Positions 18,217 through 25,094 of a DNA stretch of 64,000 nucleotides are shown piece after piece. This DNA comes from Variovorax sp. OV329 (GTDB lineage Bacteria; Pseudomonadota; Gammaproteobacteria; Burkholderiales; Burkholderiaceae_C): assembly GCF_900114785.1 (NCBI RefSeq), contig NZ_FOUG01000015.1:62001-126000 (forward strand), read 5' to 3'. The notes below the pieces were generated by a model. The model searched no databases and was not told where the DNA came from. It was given only the letters and a program-made list of their open reading frames with translations. The stretch's first letter is position 1. Each line of letters opens with the position of its first letter. The translations under genes and the position numbers were made by a program.

Positions 18217-20805
18217 ATGGTCGACCTCTCCATGCTGCGCGATGCCTATCGCGCGCACAAATCTTCTGTCTTCGACACGCTGCGCAATGCGCATGCGCCG
18301 GCGCGCGGTGTGCATGCGGTGCTCAAGCAGCTCTCTTCCCTGGCCGACGAGGCGCTTCGCGCCCTCTGGAACGACGCCAGCTTCGGCAACCAGTTCGCGC
18401 TGGTGGCGGTGGGCGGCTTCGGGCGCGGCGAGCTCTTTCCCTACTCCGACGTCGACGTGCTCCTGCTGCTGCCGGACGGCCAGGCGGCCGACGCCATCGA
18501 GTCGGCCAAGCTGGAGGCCTTCATCGGCCAGTGCTGGGACGCGGGCCTCGAGATAGGCTCCAGCGTGCGCAACGTCGAGGAATGCCTGGCCGAGGCAGAG
18601 AAGGACGTCACCGTCCAGACCTCGCTGCTCGAGTCGCGCCTGGTGGCCGGCGACAAGAAGCTCTACGCCGCCTTTCGCCAGCGCTTCCTGGCCTCGGTGA
18701 ACCCGAGCGAGTTCTTCGCCGCCAAGACGCAGGAGATGCGGCACCGGCATCAGAAGTACGAGAACACGCCCTACGCGCTGGAACCCAACTGCAAGGAATC
18801 GCCCGGCGGCCTGCGCGACCTGCAGATCATCCTGTGGGTGGCCAAGGCGGCCGGCTTCGGCCACAAGTGGGACGACCTGGCCAAGAACGGCCTGGCCACC
18901 GCCTTCGAGATCCAGCAGATCAAGCGCAACGAGGCGCTGCTCTCGCTGATCCGCGCCCGCCTGCACGTGATCGCCAACCGACGCGAGGACCGGCTGGTGT
19001 TCGACCTGCAGACCGCCGTGTCGGCCAGCTTCGGCTACGAGGGCGAGTCGCAGCGCAAGGCCAGCGAGGCGCTGATGCGCCGCTACTACTGGGCCGCCAA
19101 GGCGGTGACACAGCTCAGTGAGATCCTGCTGCTGAACATCAGCGAGCGGCTGCAGCCGCAGGCCGACGTGCCCACCCGGATCAACGAGCGCTTCTTCGAC
19201 AAGGGCGGCACCATCGAAGTGGCCAGCGACGACCTGTACCTGCGCGAGCCGCACGCCATCCTGGAAACCTTCTGGCTCTTCGAGAAGACGGTGGGCGTGA
19301 AGGGCCTGTCGGCACGCACGCTGCGCGCGCTCTACAACGCGCGGCACGTGATGGACAGCAAGTTCCGCAACGACCCGGCCAACCACGAGATGTTCATGCG
19401 CATCCTGAAGGAGCCGCGCGGCATCACGCACGCCTTCAGGCTGATGAACCAGACCTCGGTGCTGGGGCGCTACCTGCGGGTGTTCCGCAGCATCGTCGGC
19501 CAGATGCAGCATGACCTGTTCCACGTCTACACGGTGGACCAGCACATCCTGATGGTGCTGCGGAACATGCGACGCTTCTTCATCGTCGAGCACGCGCACG
19601 AGTACCCCTTCTGCTCGCAGCTGGCGGGCGGTTGGGACAAGCCGTGGATCCTGTACGTGGCCGCCCTCTTCCACGACATCGCCAAGGGCCGGGGCGGCGA
19701 CCACTCGGTGCTGGGCGCGCGCGACGTTCAGCGCTTCTGCAAGCAGCACGGCATCGATCGTGAAGACACGAAGCTCATCGAGTTCCTCGTGGCCTCGCAC
19801 CTGGTAATGAGCCACATCGCGCAGAAGCAGGACCTGAGCGACCCGGTCGTCATCGGCAACTTCGCCAAGCTGGTGGGCAACGAGCGCTACCTCACGGCCC
19901 TGTACCTGCTCACCGTGGCCGACATCCGCGGCACCTCGCCGCGCGTGTGGAATGCCTGGAAGGGCAAGCTGCTGGAAGACCTCTACCGCGCGACCGCCCG
20001 CGCGCTCGGGGGGCGCATGCCCGACCCCGGCGCCGAGATCGAGGCACGCAAGCGCGAGGCGCTGGCCCTGCTGGCGCCGCACGCCCTGCCCTTCGAGGCG
20101 CACAAGTCGCTGTGGGACACGCTGGACGTGGGCTACTTCATGCGCCACGACGCGGCCGAAATCGCCTGGCATGCGCGCCAGCTCTCGCGCCACGTGCCGC
20201 TGGCTGGTACGCCCATCGACCCGCGTGCGCCCGTCATCGTGCGCGCCCGCCTGTCACCGGTGGGCGAAGGACTGCAGGTGCTGGTCTACACACCCGACCA
20301 GCCCGACCTGTTCGCGCGCATCTGCGGCTACTTCGACCATGCCTCCTTCAGCATTCTGGATGCCAAGGTGCACACGGCCAGCAACGGCTACGCGCTGGAC
20401 ACCTTCCAGGTGGTGACCACCTTCCTGCCCGACCATTACCGCGAGCTCATCAGCATGGTCGAGACCGACCTTGCCCATGCGCTCACCGATCCGGGCGAGC
20501 TGCCCGCGCCCAGCCGCGGCCGCGTGTCGCGCCGGGTGAAGAGCTTTCCGATCAAGACCCGCGTCACGCTGGTGCCCGACGAGAAGGCGCAGCGCTGGGT
20601 GCTCAACATCTCGGCCAGCGACCGCGTGGGCCTGCTCTACTCGGTGGCGCGCGTGCTGGCACGGCATCACCTCAACCTTCAACTGGCCAAGGTCACGACG
20701 CTGGGCGAGCGGGTGGAAGACACCTTCCTCATCAGCGGGCCCGAGTTGCAGGGGCACCGGTCTCAGATGGACATCGAAACCGAGCTCGTCGAAGCCTTGA
20801 ACTGA
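18217..20805 (+). CDS. glnD: Bifunctional [protein-PII] uridylyltransferase/uridylyl-removing enzyme GlnD
   Basis: Glutamine sensor of the nitrogen-regulation cascade; it adds or removes UMP on PII proteins. It is 862 residues, full length. The nucleotidyltransferase motif GGFGRGELFPYSDVDVLLL lies at about residues 67-85. A GlnD-specific helical region (ESPGGLRDLQ) and the HD hydrolase motif ALFHDIAKGRGGDHS (about 485-500) follow. Two C-terminal ACT domains are visible (VYTPDQPDLFARICGYFD and ISASDRVGLLYSVARVLA). The start is ATG 18217, which begins MVDLSMLRDAYR; longer frames enter map. A terminator hairpin lies 12 nt after the stop. Confidence 0.96.
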   Translation: MVDLSMLRDAYRAHKSSVFDTLRNAHAPARGVHAVLKQLSSLADEALRALWNDASFGNQFALVAVGGFGRGELFPYSDVDVLLLLPDGQAADAIESAKLEAFIGQCWDAGLEIGSSVRNVEECLAEAEKDVTVQTSLLESRLVAGDKKLYAAFRQRFLASVNPSEFFAAKTQEMRHRHQKYENTPYALEPNCKESPGGLRDLQIILWVAKAAGFGHKWDDLAKNGLATAFEIQQIKRNEALLSLIRARLHVIANRREDRLVFDLQTAVSASFGYEGESQRKASEALMRRYYWAAKAVTQLSEILLLNISERLQPQADVPTRINERFFDKGGTIEVASDDLYLREPHAILETFWLFEKTVGVKGLSARTLRALYNARHVMDSKFRNDPANHEMFMRILKEPRGITHAFRLMNQTSVLGRYLRVFRSIVGQMQHDLFHVYTVDQHILMVLRNMRRFFIVEHAHEYPFCSQLAGGWDKPWILYVAALFHDIAKGRGGDHSVLGARDVQRFCKQHGIDREDTKLIEFLVASHLVMSHIAQKQDLSDPVVIGNFAKLVGNERYLTALYLLTVADIRGTSPRVWNAWKGKLLEDLYRATARALGGRMPDPGAEIEARKREALALLAPHALPFEAHKSLWDTLDVGYFMRHDAAEIAWHARQLSRHVPLAGTPIDPRAPVIVRARLSPVGEGLQVLVYTPDQPDLFARICGYFDHASFSILDAKVHTASNGYALDTFQVVTTFLPDHYRELISMVETDLAHALTDPGELPAPSRGRVSRRVKSFPIKTRVTLVPDEKAQRWVLNISASDRVGLLYSVARVLARHHLNLQLAKVTTLGERVEDTFLISGPELQGHRSQMDIETELVEALN

Positions 20806-20816
20806 GGCAATGCAAG

Positions 20817-20845
20817 ACGGGGCCGCAAGCGGCCCCGTTTGTTCT
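20817..20845. terminator. Terminator hairpin after glnD
   Basis: ACGGGGCCGC (20817-20826) and GCGGCCCCGT (20829-20838) form a tight stem followed by TTGTTCTTC. It lies between the converging glnD and MFS genes. Confidence 0.75.
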
Positions 20846-20851
20846 TCATCG

Positions 20852-22201
20852 TCAGTGCGCGAGTACCGGAGCGCCTTCCGACGAAGCCTCGTGGTTCACC
20901 GTGTTGTTCGCCGCCTCGATGTGCGCGCGCCGCATTGGCCGCAGGACGAACCAGGCCATCAGCGCGGCCAATGCATTGAGCGAGCTCGCCACGATGAACA
21001 CCGCATGCCAGCTGCCCGTCATGGTCGCCAGCACGCTGGACAGCGGCACCAGCAGCGATGCCGTGCCCTTGGCGGTGTAGAGCATGCCGGCGTTGGCCGC
21101 CGCGAAACGCGAACCGAAGGTGTCGGCGCAGGTCGAGGGGAACAGGCTGTAGATCTCGCCCCAGGCGAAGAACACCAGGCCCGTCAGGATCACGAAGGCC
21201 ACGGGGTTCTGGCCGTAGTGGTAGAGCGCCAGGATGCCGAAGGCTTCCATGCCGAAGGCGAAGAACATGGTCGGCTCGCGGCCGATGCGGTCCGACACCC
21301 AGCCGAAGAAGGGCCGCGTGATGCCGTTGAGCACGCGGTCGATGGCCAGCGCGAAGGTCAGCGCCGGCAATGCCAGGCCCATGATGCTCACCGGCGTGTC
21401 GCTGATGTGGAAGTCCTTGGCAATGGGGCCCAGCTGTGCGGTGGCCATGAGGCCGCCTGCGGCCACCACCACGAACATGAAGTACATGATCCAGAACACC
21501 GGCGTGCGCACCACCTCGGAAGGCTTGAAGTCGCGTCGCGACTGGGGCACCGCAGAATGGGCCGATGCGCGGGCCGCCTTGGCCCTGAGCGCGGGGCTGA
21601 TCACGTGGCGCGGGTCGGTCAGAAGAAGCGCCATCAGCACCACCACGATGCCCTGCCCGATACCGAAGTACAGGAAGGCTGCTTCGTAGCCGCTGGTCTT
21701 GATCATCGCGGAGATCGGAAGGATGGTCAGCGCAGAACCGGCACCGAAGCCCGCGGCCGTGAGGCCTGCTGCGAGGCCGCGCCGGTCAGGGAACCACTTG
21801 AGCGCATTGCCCACGCAGGTGCCATAGACCGCGCCCGCACCGATGCCGCTCACGGCCGCCGCGATGTACAGCATCGTGAGCGTGTCGGCGAATGAATTGA
21901 GTACCCAGCCGATGCCGCACAGCAGGCCGCCGACGAGCACGACGGGACGCGGACCGAAGCGGTCCACCAGGTAGCCTTCGATGGGAACGAGCCATGTCTC
22001 GGCGAGCACGAAGATGGTGAATGCCACCTGGATCGAGGCGCGTGACCACCCGTGCTTGTCGGCGATCGGATTGACGAAGAGCGTCCATCCGTACTGCAGG
22101 TTCGCAATCATCGCCATGCAGATGATGCCCATCAGCAACTGCATCCATCGGTACGAAGCGGGTTTGGTCGCCATCGTCGCCAACGTGTTGTCTCTAGTCA
22201 T
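20852..22201 (-). CDS. MFS transporter, oxalate/formate antiporter-like
   Basis: Twelve-helix major facilitator of 449 residues, resembling the OxlT/oxalate:formate antiporter group. Supporting features are the N-terminal MQLLMGIICMAMIANLQYGWT segment, the GYLVDRFGPRPVV loop between helices 2 and 3, GIGAGAVYGTCVGNALKWFPDRRGLAAGL in the helix 4-5 region, and GWVSDRIGREPTMF between the two halves. ATG 22201 follows GGAG at 9 nt; an upstream TTG was rejected. It is monocistronic and converges on glnD. The substrate is inferred from family resemblance only; other small carboxylates are possible. Confidence 0.82.
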   Translation of the reverse strand: MTRDNTLATMATKPASYRWMQLLMGIICMAMIANLQYGWTLFVNPIADKHGWSRASIQVAFTIFVLAETWLVPIEGYLVDRFGPRPVVLVGGLLCGIGWVLNSFADTLTMLYIAAAVSGIGAGAVYGTCVGNALKWFPDRRGLAAGLTAAGFGAGSALTILPISAMIKTSGYEAAFLYFGIGQGIVVVLMALLLTDPRHVISPALRAKAARASAHSAVPQSRRDFKPSEVVRTPVFWIMYFMFVVVAAGGLMATAQLGPIAKDFHISDTPVSIMGLALPALTFALAIDRVLNGITRPFFGWVSDRIGREPTMFFAFGMEAFGILALYHYGQNPVAFVILTGLVFFAWGEIYSLFPSTCADTFGSRFAAANAGMLYTAKGTASLLVPLSSVLATMTGSWHAVFIVASSLNALAALMAWFVLRPMRRAHIEAANNTVNHEASSEGAPVLAH

Positions 22202-22534
22202 TGTGTTGGTCTCCAAAGGGAAGTGAACTCACCGTGTCGCCGAGGCGAGCTCATGAGACCGCCTGGACTTCGCTTTCTTTGCGCGAGGCCATTTTGAGAA
22301 CGCGGTGCGGCGCGAGCGATTGACTGCGATCAAGATTTGGCGGAACTGCTGCAGTCCATCTGTAAAGATTTCTCAGCGATGCGTTGTCGCCTCTCGCAAG
22401 CGCGCGATGCGCGCATGCACTCATCCGTCACTTGTACGCGTGTGCGTGCGCGCGGGAAGTGATACTGAAAGCAGATTGAAAGCGAACAAAAAAAGCCCGG
22501 AATGATCCGGGCTTGGTGTCGGGGTTGGGCTACT
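22202..22534. other. 333-bp region without a protein gene upstream of the MFS gene
   Basis: It holds the presumed MFS promoter on its left and the small-protein terminator (22493-22514) on its right. The middle is less GC-rich than the coding DNA and contains no ORF with a credible ribosome-binding site. I see no RNA gene signature, although a small RNA cannot be excluded by eye. Confidence 0.5.
22488..22514 (-). terminator. Intrinsic terminator of the 47-residue small-protein gene
   Basis: On the minus strand AAGCCCGG (22514-22507) pairs with CCGGGCTT (22500-22493) around a 6-nt loop and runs into a T-tract of seven to eight residues. It lies 21 nt past the small gene's stop codon. Confidence 0.85.
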
Positions 22535-22678
22535 TCAGCGCGTTGCGAATGCGGCGCGAATCGCCTTGAAGAGAACAACGATGGGCATCGCGGCCACCAG
22601 TTCGCGCAGCATGTTGGATGCCGACGCAGCGCCTTCGACAGGCGAACGCGAGGTGTAGGAAGTGGTGGCTTGGTTCAT
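22535..22678 (-). CDS. Small protein of unknown function (47 residues)
   Basis: A short gene with a complete transcription unit: a promoter (TTGCCT, 17 nt, TAAAAT), an AAGGA ribosome-binding site 9 nt before ATG 22678, a TGA stop at 22537-22535 and a terminator 21 nt later. The product starts MNQATTSYTSRSPVEGAA, a Ser/Thr-rich polar half. A hydrophobic, basic amphipathic helix follows (LRELVAAMPIVVLFKAIRAA), suggesting membrane association. I recognise no family. The self-contained signals argue strongly that it is expressed. Confidence 0.7.
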   Translation of the reverse strand: MNQATTSYTSRSPVEGAASASNMLRELVAAMPIVVLFKAIRAAFATR

Positions 22679-22705
22679 GGTCGATGTCCTTGAGGTGTTA
22701 CCCTG

Positions 22706-22734
22706 ATTTTAGGGTTTTCCCTAGCTCAAGGCAA
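22706..22734 (-). promoter_or_regulatory. Sigma-70 promoter of the small-protein gene
   Basis: On the minus strand TTGCCT (22734-22729) and TAAAAT (22711-22706) are separated by 17 nt. The spacer/-10 region holds the dyad TAGGG-AAAA-CCCTA, and the -10 lies in CCCTAAAATCAGGG, similar to the block upstream of purL. Confidence 0.55.
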
Positions 22735-22741
22735 GTACCCC

Positions 22742-23389
22742 TCAGGACCCCACCAGGTATTCGAAGTCGTAGATGCTGCGATAGCGCGAGTGCCGACGGG
22801 GCCGTCCGGGCGGCACCTCCAGATGGCGCAGAAGGCCGGGCTGCTCGCGAAGCTGCTTGCGCGCTACCGTCGGGTTGGCCACGGCCCACGCGCGCAGGCC
22901 ACTCCAGGCGCGCGAGAGCATGAAGCACTCCGAGGCCAGCAGCGACTCGGACTCCATGTCCCCGTCGCCATGGATCAGCAGGCCGAACTCACAGGCCAGC
23001 GCGCGCCGGCCTTCGGGCGTGAGGTCGTCAACAGCAATGCGCTGTTGCGTGCGGTATTTGCTCACCGCCCAATGCGGCGTGCCCTGCGGATTCAGGAAAT
23101 CGGCGCCGAAGCTGATCGAGGCGCAGGTGAGCAGGCATTCCTCATCGCCCACCACGAGTTGCGGGCCCTTGCGCACCTGGCCCTTGAAGCGGCGGCCCTC
23201 GATGCTGATGTCCACGAAAGTCCGTCCGCGGAGGGCATGCCGCTGGACTGCCGCCAGCCCTTGGGCCCGCAGGCCATCGAAGTAGGCGCCGGCCTGTGCC
23301 TGCATGTTCAGCCGCCACTCGGTGATGGCGGTTTGCGCCGTGTTGGCGAGGTCTTGCGCCGGTTCGGCGCCGCTGGAATCTTTGTCCAT
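22742..23389 (-). CDS. Hypothetical protein, 215 residues
   Basis: I do not recognise this protein. ATG 23389 follows GGAAGAGAGAA, giving a product that starts MDKDSSGAEPAQDLANTAQ. The centre contains a charged, beta-rich block (TFVDISIEGRRFKGQVRKGP followed by QLVVGDEECLLTCASISFG). The C-terminus is basic (RPRRHSRYRSIYDFEYLVGS). No signal peptide or transmembrane helix is evident, so it is probably cytosolic. Base composition and codon use match the neighbours. A 20-bp palindrome lies about 130 bp upstream and may be its operator. The longer frame starting at 23464 lacks a ribosome-binding site. Confidence 0.65.
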   Translation of the reverse strand: MDKDSSGAEPAQDLANTAQTAITEWRLNMQAQAGAYFDGLRAQGLAAVQRHALRGRTFVDISIEGRRFKGQVRKGPQLVVGDEECLLTCASISFGADFLNPQGTPHWAVSKYRTQQRIAVDDLTPEGRRALACEFGLLIHGDGDMESESLLASECFMLSRAWSGLRAWAVANPTVARKQLREQPGLLRHLEVPPGRPRRHSRYRSIYDFEYLVGS

Positions 23390-23516
23390 TTCTCTCTTCC
23401 TCCACTGATGCCGCAGAAGAAGATTGACGCAGCTGTCACAGCCGCTTGCCATGTCTTCCCGCAACAGGCAAGAAGCTACACCTGCTCACGAATATTGCGC
23501 GTTTCGAATTCGGCGG

Positions 23517-23536
23517 TTTGTGCACTAGTGCACAAA
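23517..23536. promoter_or_regulatory. Perfect 20-bp palindrome (operator candidate)
   Basis: TTTGTGCACT is followed directly by its reverse complement AGTGCACAAA. It lies in the 228-bp gap between the unknown gene (start 23389) and the end of the MHS transporter gene. The half-site TTGTGC/GCACAA also occurs at 5252-5267. It has the shape of a dimeric repressor site. Confidence 0.5.
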
Positions 23537-23559
23537 AAACCGTCGCATTCATGCACCAC

Positions 23560-23597
23560 AAAAGCCAAAAAGGCGGCCGGGTGTCCCCGGCCGCCCT
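23560..23597 (-). terminator. Intrinsic terminator after the MHS transporter gene
   Basis: A 10-bp perfect stem (GGCGGCCGGG 23572-23581 with CCCGGCCGCC 23586-23595) has a TGTC loop. On the minus strand it is followed by TTTTTGGCTTTTG. It lies 20 nt downstream of the transporter stop. Confidence 0.85.
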
Positions 23598-23617
23598 TCG
23601 AGAGGCTGTAAAGACGC

Positions 23618-25036
23618 TCAGGCGGCAGTGCCGGCGACCTGGCCGTGCCCGTGGCTCATGGCTGCCCGGCGCTGGCGCTCGTACTCGGCTTCCGGCACCG
23701 GCTGGGCATTGGGGTCGCCCAGGTCTTCCATGCGGACGCGGAAGGTTTCACGGGCACTGGCGCAGGCCAGCGCAGCCAGGATGGTGATCGCAAAGCTGAT
23801 CGCACCCACGGTGAACCAGATGTTGGTCGAGCCGGGAGGCGCCACGGCGGCGAACAGGGCCGGCAGCATCGCGGTGGCGGCCGTGCCCAGGTTCTGGGAG
23901 ATGGCCATGGCCGACACGCGGCTACGGGTGCGGAACAGTTCCGGATAGAAGCTGGGGAACACCGCGTTGTAGCCCTGGTAGACCACGCCCCACATCAGCA
24001 GCGACAGCAGGATGGCCAGCGGCACGTTGCGGGTGCTGATGGCGTACAGGTAGCCGAAGGACAGCAGGCCCGAGGCGATGGCGCCGACGATGATCGGCGG
24101 CTTGCGGCCGATGCGGTCCGACAGGTTGCCCACCAGGGGGATCACGATCACCGCCAGCATGTTGCCCAGCACCGGGATCCACAGGTAGATGTCCTTCTTG
24201 AAGCCGATGCCGTAGGCCGCCTGCACCGCGTAGGCGGCGCCGAACACCGTGGCCACCACCGGGATCACGTTCATCAGCGACATGCACACCACGCGCAGCA
24301 TGTCGCGCCAGCTGTCCTGGAAGGCCATGACGATGGGCGACTTGGGCACTTCGTTGTGGGCCGTCTCCTCGGTGAAGGCGGGGGTCTCCTCGACTTCGCG
24401 GCGGATGATGTAGCCGGCCACGATCACCACGAAGGACAGCAGGAAGGGAATGCGCCAGCCCCAGGAATTGAACTGGTCCTCGGGCATGTAGTGGGCCAGC
24501 GGCAGGAACACCGCGGCAGCCAGGATCTGGCCGGCCTGCACGCCCTGCAGCGTGAAGCTGGCGAAGAAGCCGCGGCGACCGAAGGGCGCGTGCTCCAAAA
24601 TCATCGAGCTCGCGCCCGAGATCTCGCCGGCTACCGCGAAGCCCTGGATCAGGCGCATGAGCACCAGCAGCGCCGGCGCCCACAGGCCCACTTGCGCGTA
24701 GGTGGGCAGCAAGCCCACTGCAATGGTCGAGAAGCCCATCAGGAACATGCAGATCAGCAGTACGTTCTTGCGGCCGTGCGTGTCGCCCAGGTGGCCCAGC
24801 ACGAAAGCGCCGATGGGCCGCGCGACGTAGCCCACGCCGTACGTCGCCAACGAGGCGATGATGGCGATCCTCGGGTTGCCGGAGGGAAAGAAGATCTGCG
24901 GAAAGATCAGCGACGCCGCCGTGGCGTAGATGAAGAAGTCGTAGTACTCGAGCGCCGAACCGATCCAGCCGCTGGCGGCGGCCTTCTTCGATTGCTGGTG
25001 GTCGTGCGCCTGCGGCGCGGTTTGCGCATTGGCCAT
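23618..25036 (-). CDS. MHS-family MFS transporter (metabolite:H+ symporter), probable quinate/shikimate-type uptake
   Basis: Proton symporter of the ShiA/ProP-like metabolite:H+ symporter branch of the MFS, 472 residues. Signatures are the first helix GWIGSALEYYDFFIYATAASLIFPQ, the loop RPIGAFVLGHLGDTHGRKNVL, LIQGFAVAGEISGASSMILEHAP and the central GNLSDRIGRKPPIIVG. ATG 25036 follows GGAG. It lies 58 nt downstream of the QuiC-like gene on the same strand. The most economical reading is uptake of quinate, shikimate, dehydroshikimate or protocatechuate for that enzyme. The family alone does not fix the substrate. Confidence 0.85.
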   Translation of the reverse strand: MANAQTAPQAHDHQQSKKAAASGWIGSALEYYDFFIYATAASLIFPQIFFPSGNPRIAIIASLATYGVGYVARPIGAFVLGHLGDTHGRKNVLLICMFLMGFSTIAVGLLPTYAQVGLWAPALLVLMRLIQGFAVAGEISGASSMILEHAPFGRRGFFASFTLQGVQAGQILAAAVFLPLAHYMPEDQFNSWGWRIPFLLSFVVIVAGYIIRREVEETPAFTEETAHNEVPKSPIVMAFQDSWRDMLRVVCMSLMNVIPVVATVFGAAYAVQAAYGIGFKKDIYLWIPVLGNMLAVIVIPLVGNLSDRIGRKPPIIVGAIASGLLSFGYLYAISTRNVPLAILLSLLMWGVVYQGYNAVFPSFYPELFRTRSRVSAMAISQNLGTAATAMLPALFAAVAPPGSTNIWFTVGAISFAITILAALACASARETFRVRMEDLGDPNAQPVPEAEYERQRRAAMSHGHGQVAGTAA

Positions 25037-25094
25037 CGTTCAGTCTCCAGGTAGGTGTGTGTGACAGCGGGAGGGCGAGAAAAGCAGGTGGGCG

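Noticed and set aside
22202-22490. Possible small RNA or riboswitch in the gap upstream of the MFS gene
   Set aside because: No conserved riboswitch core or strong stem series could be recognised. It is left as an unassigned region.
23517-23536. Palindrome considered as a terminator
   Set aside because: There is no loop and no T-tract. A separate, convincing terminator lies at 23572-23595.
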